Of a DNA stretch of 41,445 nucleotides, positions 18,186 through 27,355 are shown piece after piece; the first letter of the stretch is position 1, and each line of letters opens with the position of its first letter. The position numbers and the translations under genes were made by a program. This DNA is from Draconibacterium sp. (GTDB taxonomy: Bacteria > Bacteroidota > Bacteroidia > Bacteroidales > Prolixibacteraceae): assembly GCA_011620585.1 (NCBI GenBank), contig WOYV01000012.1, positions 1 through 41,445 of the forward strand, written 5' to 3'. Below the pieces are notes generated by a model. The model was given only the letters and a program-made list of their open reading frames with translations. It was not told where the DNA came from and did no database searches.

Positions 18186-20885
18186 TTATTTCCACTCAGG
18201 AAGAATACACTTGGCGCTTCTTTTTTTTAGTAAATCATCAAAATGATTGAGGTTTTTTTGCATTACATCCGATTTTTCATCGTGGCAAGTGAGGCAGGCG
18301 CCTACCGTGAGGGTTCGTTGTTGCTGATCGACATTTAACGGAAATACATCTGAACGCGTGGAAACCTTTCCTTCGCGGGTTTGCAAAAAATCGATCCAGG
18401 CATCTGCAGGCAAGCCGTCGTTTTTATCTGCTGCATATAAAGCCTGGAATTCCCATTTCCCTTTTCCGTTTTCGATAAGGTATTCCAGTTTCCCTTCGCC
18501 ATAGCCCAGCGCCAGCGGGTTGTTGTGGCAGCTCACACAGCTTCTTCCTTTCGAAGAAGTGGTATGTGGGGCAGCCGGTGCATACAAGCGATGAAAGATT
18601 GTGCCATCCTGATTATCATTCGTAAACGATTTCAGATCGGTCGTCATAATCATTCCCGGGAGTACCGGAATAATTTCGGTTTTCCCTTCATTTTTTCGGT
18701 TCCCCAAAGTAGGGAGTTTTGCTTTGTATTCCCCAATATATTCAACCCACGATCCAGTCTGTTCGTGATTTTTGATCATGTTGTACCCGCGTTCGTTCGC
18801 ATCGTACTCGTTATGACAGCCAATACAGGTGGGCGCCCAGGCCGTGTGACAGCTCGAACAGGCCAACCCTGAATGTGCTTCATTTCGGGAACAAACCGCT
18901 GCAGGCGCTTTCATCGCCATTTTCTTTCCGGTATTTTTTGTCAAAAACCAAATCGAGTCGTTTTCAAAGTATGTGTTTATTAGTGCCCGTTTATGTTTCT
19001 CGGTTACCAGGAATTCTTTTCCCGAGATATTTCCAAAACGTAAAGCTGCAATAATCGCTGATTCGTTATCCAGATTTTCTGCAGCAATCGTGCGGGGTTC
19101 ACCCTCGATGTGGCAGTCGGAACATTGCACATCCTGCTGGTTCTCCTGGTGTGAGTAATGTGTTCCGTCTCCCATCAGTTCGTACGAGTGGTGACAGTCG
19201 ATACATTCCATTCCCAACTCATGATGCACATCAGCCGGTTGTTTTACAAAAACACGTTCATTCTCGATCAACCGATAATTGCTGCTATCGGGCATTTCGC
19301 CGGCAAGGAGCGTAGTTTCGTGCCAGCCTTCGTAATTGGTAGATATCCTGCCCGAGCGGCTGTGGCATCCAAAACAATGATTGTTGCTTACTTTCAGGCT
19401 AATTTGAGGATGTGTGTTAATCATTTCACCAGTATTGCCAGCCAGCGCTTTTTCAGCTTCCGGACTGTAATTCAAATGACAAGCCAAACATCCTCCGCCT
19501 CTGCTAAATTCATTAATCGGCCCAAGCTCTGTTTTCGGATTTCCTAAGTGGCATCGCACGCACAAGTTCCGAAGGTGTTCGTCGGCTGGAGAATCTCCAA
19601 GCTGGTGGACATTGGTAAGACTATCGGGATTGTCCTGTTCGTTAAATACAAAGCGGTCGACACTGATCATCCCGCTTAAAGTCGACATTAAACCTGTAGG
19701 GACCCGTTCCACAATTTCGGGGTGACACTGTGTTGTGCCACATGTTTGAGGCGCGGTGGACAGGTTCCCCGGTATCAAAATCATGTTTTGGTGCGACTGC
19801 TTTTTATCGGTGGCAAATGGATTTCCAAGGTGACACGAAATACAGCCGATGGCTTGTGCTGCGTGCGAATCGGTAAAGCCATGCGTTTCGTTATGGCACG
19901 CGAGGCAACTTTCTTTTCTTCCCCGAACGACCGGCGCTGCTATCCCGACCTCAAGTGTGAAGTCGGGTGTGAAATCGATCCCCGGAGTTCTGAAATTGTG
20001 TAACACGCTGTATTTGTATTCTTCGTTCCAGGGCATGGCCCACTTCCAGTTTTCGCCTCTGAAAAACAGCCCTGTGAGCGTTAAAACGGAATATGCAATA
20101 GTGAAGATAAGCAAGGTTCGTTTGCTCCGGAACATGGTTTTATCTTTCGTCGTATTTACAAGATACACCAAAATCAAAATGCCCAGAAACAGTAATAACG
20201 ACCATGCCGGGTGCTGAAGCCAATGCAGTATTTCCTGGAACCCCACAAAATACCAGGGCCCTTTTACAGCAGGGTTTAAGTTATCGTGCAAAGGCGCACT
20301 CAGAAAATAGCTGATCAGCAGGGTCCCAAAAGTTGAAAGCACAAAATCGGTAGCTGGTGGCCAGTATTTTCGACTGTGTTCGACCATGGCAATGGCAATA
20401 AAAACCGTGAAAGTGGCAATGTGGTGAACGTAAATAAGCTGGTAACTATCGGCATCGCCAAGTATCGAGTATGCAAGTGATTTTCCAATTAATGGAATTC
20501 TTTCGGCCAGCGTTTGAAGAATCTGACGGGCTTGCAAACTATCAGCATCGCCTTTCAAAAGGAAACCGGTGATCATGGCCAGAAAAATAATCAGCAACGA
20601 AAAACTGAGGCGGAAAGCCAACCCAGGCTTTAACGCAATCTTGCCTCGACGGTGGAAATGATCGTACAAATGAATAAGGCTCAGTAAAAGAAAGAATTGT
20701 GAGCTCCAGTAATGAAAATTTCGTATAATCGATGCCCAGGGATTCAGTACCATTATGCTGCTGATACTCAAATACGGATCTTTTATATCGAAAGGAATGG
20801 CCAGAACAACACCCGACAAAACCACGAGCCAAAACATGGCAAGCGCCAGTGTCCCAAAAGTCGTCTTATTTTTTTTCTGTTTCAT
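18186..20885 (-). CDS. Cytochrome b6-type membrane domain fused to a dodecaheme-type cytochrome c
   Basis: An 899-residue fusion. Residues 1-285: cytochrome b-like membrane part with two b-heme His pairs, H-x13-H (FHYWSS...LIHLY) and H-x14-H (HIATF...MVEH), the latter spacing as in cytochrome b6, followed by more hydrophobic helices. The rest is a multiheme c domain with eleven CxxCH sites (CLACH, CISCH, CVRCH, CLACH, CFGCH, CIDCH, CSDCH, CSSCH, CIGCH, CVSCH, CLTCH) and one CxxxxCH (CGTTQCH). It follows the Rieske gene directly, so the two probably form a quinol-oxidising Rieske/cytochrome b complex that sends electrons to periplasmic hemes. I chose the ATG at 20885; the frame to 20897 would need a TTG and overlap the Rieske stop. 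The electron partner is unknown. Confidence 0.88.
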   Translation of the reverse strand: MKQKKNKTTFGTLALAMFWLVVLSGVVLAIPFDIKDPYLSISSIMVLNPWASIIRNFHYWSSQFFLLLSLIHLYDHFHRRGKIALKPGLAFRLSFSLLIIFLAMITGFLLKGDADSLQARQILQTLAERIPLIGKSLAYSILGDADSYQLIYVHHIATFTVFIAIAMVEHSRKYWPPATDFVLSTFGTLLISYFLSAPLHDNLNPAVKGPWYFVGFQEILHWLQHPAWSLLLFLGILILVYLVNTTKDKTMFRSKRTLLIFTIAYSVLTLTGLFFRGENWKWAMPWNEEYKYSVLHNFRTPGIDFTPDFTLEVGIAAPVVRGRKESCLACHNETHGFTDSHAAQAIGCISCHLGNPFATDKKQSHQNMILIPGNLSTAPQTCGTTQCHPEIVERVPTGLMSTLSGMISVDRFVFNEQDNPDSLTNVHQLGDSPADEHLRNLCVRCHLGNPKTELGPINEFSRGGGCLACHLNYSPEAEKALAGNTGEMINTHPQISLKVSNNHCFGCHSRSGRISTNYEGWHETTLLAGEMPDSSNYRLIENERVFVKQPADVHHELGMECIDCHHSYELMGDGTHYSHQENQQDVQCSDCHIEGEPRTIAAENLDNESAIIAALRFGNISGKEFLVTEKHKRALINTYFENDSIWFLTKNTGKKMAMKAPAAVCSRNEAHSGLACSSCHTAWAPTCIGCHNEYDANERGYNMIKNHEQTGSWVEYIGEYKAKLPTLGNRKNEGKTEIIPVLPGMIMTTDLKSFTNDNQDGTIFHRLYAPAAPHTTSSKGRSCVSCHNNPLALGYGEGKLEYLIENGKGKWEFQALYAADKNDGLPADAWIDFLQTREGKVSTRSDVFPLNVDQQQRTLTVGACLTCHDEKSDVMQKNLNHFDDLLKKRSAKCILPEWK

Positions 20886-20886
20886 T

Positions 20887-21270
20887 TCAGCCCTCAATGG
20901 TTAATGTAGTGGCATCTTCCGAAATGCTGGCTTTCATTTCGGTTAAGTCGCGGTAGGCAGGTCCTTTCAAAACTTTTCCTTCCAAATCGTATTCCGAACC
21001 GTGGCATGGACACACCAGGCGATCGCCCTGCATTTTATCGATTTTACAGCCAAGGTGCGTACAATGTGCCGAGAAGACACGGATTTCAGGTTTCGTTACC
21101 ACAATAAAACCGCCGTTAAAAGCCACTGTTTTATTTTTATTGAAAGGGAATGTGTGTTGTTTCCCGGAGCTCGTTCGAAGGTGCTGAAGCGTGAGTTTGT
21201 TCCAAACAAAAACAAAAAAGGCAACAGCTCCTGTAATAGCAATTTTTAAAAATGTCCTTCTGCCCTTCAT
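20887..21270 (-). CDS. Rieske [2Fe-2S] protein of a cytochrome b complex
   Basis: 127 residues. The N-terminus has a twin-arginine-like motif (GRRTFLKIA) followed by a hydrophobic segment (about residues 10-25), so it is probably a Tat-exported and membrane-anchored periplasmic protein. The two cluster-binding boxes are CTHLGC and CPCHGSEYD, giving two Cys and two His ligands plus the disulfide Cys pair of bc/b6f-type Rieske proteins. It is first in the operon; the cytochrome b ATG lies 1 bp after its stop. Together they resemble the core of a quinol:cytochrome oxidoreductase. It is divergent from the molybdopterin oxidoreductase operon, so the two units may be co-regulated from the shared 522-bp spacer. 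Confidence 0.93.
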   Translation of the reverse strand: MKGRRTFLKIAITGAVAFFVFVWNKLTLQHLRTSSGKQHTFPFNKNKTVAFNGGFIVVTKPEIRVFSAHCTHLGCKIDKMQGDRLVCPCHGSEYDLEGKVLKGPAYRDLTEMKASISEDATTLTIEG

Positions 21271-21792
21271 TTTGCTTTTGTTTCGTATGGCAAAGATGAG
21301 ATAAAATGAGAATATTCAAAATGACGATTTACTGATTTTTAAATTCAAAATCGTATACATTCCTGAATGATTGGTTATTAGGCCCTGGCTTTTAATGAAC
21401 GAATGTTTGGTGTAATTTAAATTAAGTCTTGATATTGAAAAAAGCATTTGCTCTAATAAAATACCTTGATATCTTCAGTAATTGTAACCTGATCTTCAAG
21501 CCTGTAATGCTGTAAAACACATGATGTGAGTATTTTATGTGCTATATAAGGCTTTTTGCATATGTCTTGTCTAGCTGCTTTTAAACATATTAAATATGCT
21601 TATTTTTAATGTTTTCAAATTGATGCCTGGCAGTGTTCTTCAATAAAATCCTTTTTATCTTTGCTGTCAATATCTATGAATGTAAATAGTTAGATATACT
21701 TATAAAAATGAGTTACAAAACATTCCGGAACATCATCTTCAAGCTGGTTTTTCGGGAGTGTTTGGATCCTCGATAATATTAACATTTCACGA
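21271..21792. promoter_or_regulatory. 522-bp divergent control region between Rieske and psr-like operons
   Basis: AT-rich, without an ORF. It must hold the promoters of two divergent electron-transfer operons. A small inverted repeat CACAT-G-ATGTG at 21518-21528 is a possible operator, though short enough to occur by chance. No clear FNR palindrome (TTGATnnnnATCAA) was found. Confidence 0.5.
21656..21663 (+). promoter_or_regulatory. Candidate -7 box of the psr-like operon
   Basis: TATCTTTG matches the Bacteroidota -7 consensus TAnnTTTG exactly. No good -33 TTTG is placed upstream. The start codon at 21793 would have a leader of about 120 nt. Confidence 0.4.
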
Positions 21793-24048
21793 ATGAAAAC
21801 AAGACGGGATTTTATTAAAATTTCAACAGCGGGTGCCGGTGCGGCAGCTTTGAGTTTTAAAGCTTTTGGTTCGGAAGGTTTCAGCCTTTTTGGATCAAAA
21901 TCGGATGGCCCGGTAAGCGATGAAGACCTGACACCTTATGCAACTTATTGCGAAGTATGTTTCTGGAAGTGTGCGGGCTGGGCTTATGTCGACAAAAGTG
22001 GCCGTATCCGGAAAGTAATTGGCAACCAGGACGATCCACACTGTAATGGTCGTTTGTGCCCGCGCGGAACCGGAGGTGTGGGAATGGTTTACGACGAAGA
22101 TCGTTTAAAAACCCCGCTCATCCGCGAAACTCGTTCCGACGGGTCACAATACTTCAGGGAAGCAAGCTGGGAAGAAGCGTTGGATAAAGTAGCCAACAAA
22201 ATGAAAGAGGTGAAGGAAAAACATGGTCCGGAGGCATTTGGCCTATTTAACCATGGTACTCCGGGTGCAATGCTCGAGCATTTACTTCGTGCCTATGGGT
22301 CAGAAAGTAATGCAGAGCCTGCATTTGCCAACTGCCGCGGCCCACGGTCTTCAGCGTTTTATTCGACTTACGGCGCCTACGTGGGTTCTCCTGAAAATAC
22401 CGACATTCGCGATACAAAATGTCTTGTTCTTATCGGATCGCACATTGGAGAAAACATGCATAACTCGCAGGTGCAGGAAATGTCGGAAGCCATTGATAAT
22501 GGAGCTACTATAATTACAGTCGACCCAAGATTATCTACCGCTGCCGCGCACTCTCAATACTGGCTGCCCATTAAACCGGCCACCGATATTGCTCTGATTA
22601 TGGCGTGGATAAACGTATTAGTAAACGAAGGATTGTACAATAAAGAATATGTCGAGAAATATACTTTCGGCCTTGATTATCTAAAAGATCATGTAAAAAC
22701 AATGACCCCGGAATGGGCTTATGGAATTACCACCATCGAGCCTGAAATGATTCGCAGAACGGCTCGCGCCATGGCAAGTGCAGCTCCGGCAGTGGTTGTT
22801 CATCCCGGACGTCATGTGGTTTGGTATGGCGACGATACACAGCGCTCGCGTGCATTGGCTATACTGGCTGCTTTATTGGGTTCATGGGGCAAGCGTGGCG
22901 GGTTTTATTTCCCCGAAGGAGTTTCGGTCCCAAAATTTCCACATCCGCATTATCCCGAACCGGAATGGACCTGGAAAGACTGGAACGATGGTAAATTTCC
23001 TTTGGCAACAATGGGTATTACCACCGAACTATTAAAAGCATCTATACCAGGATACAACTATAAACACCAGGTTAAAGCCTGGTTGGTGGCAGGTACCAAC
23101 CTTCCGCTATCGATGCCGGATAAACCACTGTTTAAAGAAGCTGCTGCTTCGGTTGAATTTATTGCTGTAATGGATACCATGCCAATGGATATCACAGGAT
23201 ATGCCGACGTAGTTTTGCCTGAAGCAACTTATCTTGAGCGCTACGATGCCATTCGTTCAGCTCCAAACCGCGAGCCGAATATCGCTTTGCGTATGCCGGC
23301 CATCAAACCAATGTACGATTCGAAACCGGGATGGTGGATCGCCAAACAAATTGGTGAACGATTGGGGCTACACGATTACTTTAATTACAACGATTATTCA
23401 GAAGTAATCGACTGGCAGTTGAAGCAACTGGGTACTTCGCTGGAAGAAATGAAAAAAGTTGGGGTGAAGAAATACCCAAGAAAATCGGGCCCACTCTATC
23501 TTGGAGATGGAGAAGATTTCACTTTCAATACCAATACCGGTAAAATCGAGTTGTATTCAACTGACTTTGCCGACCATGGTTTCGATCCGATGCCAAAATT
23601 TACCAAGCATCCCGAACCACCACAAAATTTCTACCGCCTGATTTACGGACGCGCACCGATGCATACATTCAGCCGTACTTCAAACAACCATAATTTGTGG
23701 GATTTGATGAGCGAGAACAGTGTTTGGGTAAATCCAAAAGTAGCCGATCTGTGGCAGTTAAAAAAGGGCCAGGAAGTTTGGTTAAAAAATCAGGATGGAC
23801 ACGTTACCTCGTTCCCGGTAAAAGTTCGCGTAACTGAAAGAATCCGCTGGGATTCGGTATACATGGTCCACGGATTTGGGCACAATAACAAGAAGCTTTC
23901 GAGAACGTTTGGCCGCGGCGCCAGCGATACCGAAATGATCACGAATGTGGTAGTTGATCCAATAATGGGCGGAACCGGAATGAGGGGAAACTTTATAACA
24001 TTTCTAACAGAAGAACCTGCATTGGAGGGAAAGGAGGATAAAGCATGA
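21793..24048 (+). CDS. Molybdopterin oxidoreductase catalytic subunit, polysulfide/thiosulfate reductase (PsrA/PhsA) type
   Basis: 751 residues. A Tat signal (KTRRDFIKIS) is followed by an Ala-rich hydrophobic stretch, so the folded cofactor-loaded protein is exported. An N-terminal [4Fe-4S] motif C-x2-C-x3-C-x28-C runs from CEVCFWKC to GRLCPRG. A Cys near residue 181 (ANCRGPRS) is a plausible Mo ligand, close to the position in PsrA. The C-terminal part ends in the dinucleotide-binding domain (IYGRAPMHTFSRTS). With the FeS and NrfD-type subunits downstream it forms a CISM-type membrane complex linked to the quinone pool. Sulfur genes behind it favour polysulfide, thiosulfate or tetrathionate as substrate; direction and exact substrate are not settled. 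It overlaps the next gene by 4 bp (ATGA). Confidence 0.88.
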   Translation: MKTRRDFIKISTAGAGAAALSFKAFGSEGFSLFGSKSDGPVSDEDLTPYATYCEVCFWKCAGWAYVDKSGRIRKVIGNQDDPHCNGRLCPRGTGGVGMVYDEDRLKTPLIRETRSDGSQYFREASWEEALDKVANKMKEVKEKHGPEAFGLFNHGTPGAMLEHLLRAYGSESNAEPAFANCRGPRSSAFYSTYGAYVGSPENTDIRDTKCLVLIGSHIGENMHNSQVQEMSEAIDNGATIITVDPRLSTAAAHSQYWLPIKPATDIALIMAWINVLVNEGLYNKEYVEKYTFGLDYLKDHVKTMTPEWAYGITTIEPEMIRRTARAMASAAPAVVVHPGRHVVWYGDDTQRSRALAILAALLGSWGKRGGFYFPEGVSVPKFPHPHYPEPEWTWKDWNDGKFPLATMGITTELLKASIPGYNYKHQVKAWLVAGTNLPLSMPDKPLFKEAAASVEFIAVMDTMPMDITGYADVVLPEATYLERYDAIRSAPNREPNIALRMPAIKPMYDSKPGWWIAKQIGERLGLHDYFNYNDYSEVIDWQLKQLGTSLEEMKKVGVKKYPRKSGPLYLGDGEDFTFNTNTGKIELYSTDFADHGFDPMPKFTKHPEPPQNFYRLIYGRAPMHTFSRTSNNHNLWDLMSENSVWVNPKVADLWQLKKGQEVWLKNQDGHVTSFPVKVRVTERIRWDSVYMVHGFGHNNKKLSRTFGRGASDTEMITNVVVDPIMGGTGMRGNFITFLTEEPALEGKEDKA

Positions 24049-24578
24049 GATATGCCATGGCAATTGACACAAACAAGTGTGTCGGGTGTGGCGACTGTGT
24101 AGTCGCCTGTCAAACAGAAAATAATGTCCCGCATGGCTATTGCCGTGACTGGATTGTGGAAAGTGTAGATGGGACCTATCCGAGCCTTAGCCTTGAATTC
24201 CGTTCGGAACGTTGTAACCATTGCGATAATTCGCCATGTGTACGTTGCTGCCCAACCGGTGCAAGTCATATCGAAGAGGGTGGGATTGTAACAGTAACCC
24301 ACAACAAATGTATTGGTTGCGGAGCCTGTATCGAATCGTGCCCTTACGATGCACGTTATTCGCATCCTGACGGATACGTAGATAAGTGTACTTTCTGTCT
24401 TCACCGCGTTCAGAAAGGTCAAAAACCTGCCTGTGTGGAAGTTTGTCCAACCAAATGTCTTCATTTTGGAGATTTGGATGATCCGAACAGCGATGTTTCA
24501 TTGGCTATTAAAGACCGTAAATGGAAAGTGTTGGCTCCCGAAGCCGGTACCGATCCACAATTATATTTTCTTACCTAA
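24045..24578 (+). CDS. Four-cluster ferredoxin subunit (PsrB/NrfC type)
   Basis: 177 residues carrying 16 Cys in four [4Fe-4S] motifs: CVGCGDCVVAC, CNHCDNSPCVRCC, CIGCGACIESC, and CTFC with CVEVC after an insert. It conducts electrons between the molybdopterin subunit and the quinone-linked NrfD-type subunit. No signal peptide is present; such subunits are carried across by the Tat signal of the catalytic partner. The start overlaps the stop of the catalytic gene by 4 bp, indicating translational coupling. Confidence 0.93.
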   Translation: MRYAMAIDTNKCVGCGDCVVACQTENNVPHGYCRDWIVESVDGTYPSLSLEFRSERCNHCDNSPCVRCCPTGASHIEEGGIVTVTHNKCIGCGACIESCPYDARYSHPDGYVDKCTFCLHRVQKGQKPACVEVCPTKCLHFGDLDDPNSDVSLAIKDRKWKVLAPEAGTDPQLYFLT

Positions 24579-24598
24579 CGCTTAAAACCTAACGTAAG

Positions 24599-25540
24599 AT
24601 GAAAGAAGAATTATTTGTAAGTGGAAGAAATATTCCGAATATTGATCCTTACCTCAATATCTGGCACTGGCAGATCCCTTTGTATCTGTTCCTTGGAGGT
24701 TTGGCTGCAGGTATCCTTTTCTTCGCCGGATTTTATACCGTCCGCGGAAAAGCAAATCAAATGCCGGCAACGGTTAAATTAGCTCCAATCCTGGCGCCCA
24801 TTGCTTTAGTACTGGGTTTGTTCGCCTTGTTCCTCGATTTGAAACATAAACTCTTTTTCTGGCAGTTGTACACCACCATTCGTTTGGAATCGCCAATGGG
24901 TTGGGGCTCCTGGACTCTGATGATTATTACTCCCTTGTCGTTTATATGGGTTGCCAGTTATATGAAAGAACTTATACCCGGCTGGAACTGGAAATTTAAT
25001 ATTCTCGAAAGGTTTGAAGCTTTGGTCATCAAATACAGAGTGGCGCTTGCCTGGGTTATGATGATCTATGCAATAATACTTGGGGTTTATACGGGAATTC
25101 TGCTGTCGGCCTTCAATGCCCGACCACTTTGGAACACATCCATCCTTGGGCCGTTGTTCCTTGTTTCGGGTTTTTCAACCGGGCTTGCAACTATCATCTG
25201 GATAAGTAAAGATGCGAAGGAACGAAAGAAGCTGAGTCGTATCGATTTGGTATTCATTTTTGTTGAATTATTTCTGATCGTCCACCTCTTTATGGGATTC
25301 AAAGCCGGATCGCAAACCGCAATTGAAGCAGCAAATCTCTTTCTTGGAGGACCTTTTACGGTAAGTTTCTGGGTGTTTGTTGTAATTCTGGGCCTGGTTT
25401 TTCCGGCAGTGCTCGAAACGCTTGAGTTGTGGGGCTACCACGTTCCGAAATGGTTGCCGCCTGTAATGATTTTGATTGGTGGACTGATGTTCCGTTTTAT
25501 TATCGTTGAAGCCGGTCAGATAACACGATATTTGTATTAA
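24599..25540 (+). CDS. NrfD/PsrC-type integral membrane subunit
   Basis: 313 residues with about eight hydrophobic helices, beginning with a helix after NIWHWQIPLYLFLGGLAAG, which is typical of NrfD/PsrC. It anchors the FeS and molybdopterin subunits and exchanges electrons with menaquinone. Charged and polar residues within helices (for example FLDLKHKLFFWQLY) are the kind used for quinone contact. It lies 20 bp after the FeS gene and 17 bp before the first YeeE/YedE gene, so it is in the same operon. Confidence 0.92.
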   Translation: MKEELFVSGRNIPNIDPYLNIWHWQIPLYLFLGGLAAGILFFAGFYTVRGKANQMPATVKLAPILAPIALVLGLFALFLDLKHKLFFWQLYTTIRLESPMGWGSWTLMIITPLSFIWVASYMKELIPGWNWKFNILERFEALVIKYRVALAWVMMIYAIILGVYTGILLSAFNARPLWNTSILGPLFLVSGFSTGLATIIWISKDAKERKKLSRIDLVFIFVELFLIVHLFMGFKAGSQTAIEAANLFLGGPFTVSFWVFVVILGLVFPAVLETLELWGYHVPKWLPPVMILIGGLMFRFIIVEAGQITRYLY

Positions 25541-25557
25541 TCCGAAAAATTATAATC

Positions 25558-26094
25558 ATGAGTAAAGATAAAATTATTGATAATCAGTCGAAATACATCA
25601 ACCCATACCTGGGCGGGGTGTTACTGGGGCTGTTAATTTTACTGACCATATACATTACCGGTCGTGGATTGGGGGCTAGTGGGGCGATCAAAAGTGCGGT
25701 AGTAAGCACCTCGAATACAATTGCACCTTCGGCAACACAAGCCAATGCCTACATGGGGCAGTTTGTTAGTGACGATCATTCGCCAATGTATACCTGGCTG
25801 GTATTCGAATCGCTGGGTGTTTTGCTGGGTGGACTGCTTTCGGGATTGATCTTTGGCAGAGTAGGTAGGTTCAGAACTGACCATGGGCCAAAAATTACTG
25901 CAAAGAAACGTTGGTTATTAGCCTTACTGGGTGGTGCGCTATTCGGAATCGGAAGTCAGTTTGGACGTGGATGTACCAGCGGGGCTGCATTAAGTGGTAG
26001 CGCAACGTTTGCATTTGGAGGCGTGATTGTGTTGTTTGGCATATTTGGTACCGGATACGTGATCGCTTACTTTTTCAGAAAACTTTGGATATAA
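25558..26094 (+). CDS. YeeE/YedE-family sulfur transporter, half-size protein 1
   Basis: 178 residues, about four membrane segments. The conserved YeeE/YedE element GSQFGRGCTSGAALSG contains the Cys used in the thiosulfate pathway of the full-length transporter (TsuA). The protein is about half the usual length. The following gene encodes the complementary half, so the two probably assemble as a heterodimeric channel. The N-terminal part has a loop of about 45 residues between the first two helices. The position right after the Psr-like subunits suggests transport of thiosulfate or reduced sulfur to or from the complex. Confidence 0.85.
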   Translation: MSKDKIIDNQSKYINPYLGGVLLGLLILLTIYITGRGLGASGAIKSAVVSTSNTIAPSATQANAYMGQFVSDDHSPMYTWLVFESLGVLLGGLLSGLIFGRVGRFRTDHGPKITAKKRWLLALLGGALFGIGSQFGRGCTSGAALSGSATFAFGGVIVLFGIFGTGYVIAYFFRKLWI

Positions 26095-26114
26095 AAATCA
26101 ATAAAACATAAAAA

Positions 26115-26717
26115 ATGGGACCATTAATTCCTAACGGTGTAATTGGAGCAGGATGGGATTTTGTAATCGCAATCTTAATCGGGATAGCATTCGGTTTTAT
26201 CCTGGAGGCTTCCGGTTTCTCCTCGTCGAGAAATTTAGCCGGAGTATTTTACGGATATAATTTTGTAGTACTTCGGGTATTTTTCACTGCATTAATTGTG
26301 GCCATGGTTGGCCTAATGTATTTCGATTTTGTGGGTTGGCTCGACCTTTCCAAAATATTTATACTTCCTACTTACCTGGCGCCAATGGTTGTTGGCGGTA
26401 TTATTATGGGTTTTGGTTTTGTAATCGGCGGCTTCTGCCCGGGAACCAGTTTTACAGGTATTGCCATAGGTAAGCTCGATGCGTTGTTTTTTACCATCGG
26501 ACTTTATTTAGGTATCTTTGGTTTTTCTCTGGCTTTCCCACTTTTCGAAGGCTTTTACAACAGTGGCTCGATGGGGAATATAACCCTGACTGATGTAACA
26601 GGTATTCCTGCCCCATATTTTGCATTGGCATTTACAGTAATTGCCCTGGCTGCTTTCTGGGGCACCATGTTTATCGAGAAAAAAGTTAGAAAGAATATGA
26701 AACAATATAAATTCTAA
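26115..26717 (+). CDS. YeeE/YedE-family sulfur transporter, half-size protein 2
   Basis: 200 residues, about five or six membrane segments. The element GFVIGGFCPGTSFTG carries the conserved Cys of the family, and FGFILEASGFSSSRN is the usual motif of the first helix. It is 20 bp after the first half-transporter. The two halves differ clearly in sequence, so this is not a recent duplication. The second rhodanese-like gene pair follows after 4 bp, so transport and sulfur handling appear to be made together. Confidence 0.87.
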   Translation: MGPLIPNGVIGAGWDFVIAILIGIAFGFILEASGFSSSRNLAGVFYGYNFVVLRVFFTALIVAMVGLMYFDFVGWLDLSKIFILPTYLAPMVVGGIIMGFGFVIGGFCPGTSFTGIAIGKLDALFFTIGLYLGIFGFSLAFPLFEGFYNSGSMGNITLTDVTGIPAPYFALAFTVIALAAFWGTMFIEKKVRKNMKQYKF

Positions 26718-26721
26718 GCTG

Positions 26722-27333
26722 ATGAACAAGAATTATATAATTCTTACAATATTAATGCTCGTTCTTGCAGTCGGGACCTTATTTCTCAGGATGAGCAATG
26801 AACCTAAGCAAATCGACCCCGAAGAATTGCTCCAGGAGATTATCCAACCTACTCGATATGTTACCACCGACCAGGTGGCGAAAATGATCATTCAGGGAGA
26901 TCCATCGCTGATGTTGATAGACGTTCGATCAACCGATGAGTACATAGAATATACCTTGCCTGGTGCAGTCAATATTCCGCTTGAAGATTTGCTCGTGGAA
27001 GACAATTTATTGTACCTGGGAATTCCCGGCAAGAAAGTTGTTTTTGTTTCAAACGACGATATAAAAGCCGATCAGGCCTGGGTACTCACCAAACGTTTAG
27101 GATACGGAAGTACTTATGTACTTAAAGGCGGGATCAACTGCTGGATGCAAACCATCATCGATCCGCAACAACCTGAAGAAACCGCAGCTGCTACCGATTT
27201 CGAGACTTATTCTTTTCGTAAGGGGGCACAAATGTACTTTACCGGAGCCGGATCAGATGACGGTGGCAGTAACCAGGTGAATGTCCAGGTACAACGTCGT
27301 CAGAAATCAAATGTCGCGGCAGGTGGCTGTTAA
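26722..27333 (+). CDS. Membrane-anchored rhodanese-fold protein A with C-terminal GGC tail
   Basis: 203 residues. One N-terminal membrane helix (about 5-22) precedes a rhodanese fold, placing the domain in the periplasm. Family motifs are visible: LIDVRSTDEYIEYTLPGAVNIP (CH2A-like, residues about 73-94) and VLKGGINCW. The active-site loop, which normally holds the catalytic Cys, reads VVFVSNDDIKAD, with no Cys. The other Cys residues are in INCW and at the very last position. The last 16 residues, VQVQRRQKSNVAAGGC, are identical to the end of the next gene. I infer that the terminal Cys, not the rhodanese loop, carries sulfur. It lies 4 bp after the YeeE/YedE gene and 22 bp before its paralogue. 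Confidence 0.85.
   Translation: MNKNYIILTILMLVLAVGTLFLRMSNEPKQIDPEELLQEIIQPTRYVTTDQVAKMIIQGDPSLMLIDVRSTDEYIEYTLPGAVNIPLEDLLVEDNLLYLGIPGKKVVFVSNDDIKADQAWVLTKRLGYGSTYVLKGGINCWMQTIIDPQQPEETAAATDFETYSFRKGAQMYFTGAGSDDGGSNQVNVQVQRRQKSNVAAGGC
27283..27330 (+). other. C-terminal Cys tail, copy 1
   Basis: Encodes VQVQRRQKSNVAAGGC directly before the stop. Copy 2 at 27938-27985 encodes the same 16 residues, with 11 of 16 codons different and every difference synonymous. Confidence 0.9.
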
Positions 27334-27355
27334 TAAACACTAAAATTAGACTATT

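Noticed and set aside
20886-20897. TTG start for the cytochrome b fusion at 20897
   Set aside because: An ATG at 20885 follows the Rieske stop by 1 bp and needs no overlap or rare start codon.
21628-21643. Possible sigma54 -24/-12 promoter (TGGCAGTGTTCTTCAA) before the psr-like operon
   Set aside because: The -24 half TGGCA fits, but the -12 GC is replaced by CA at the required spacing.
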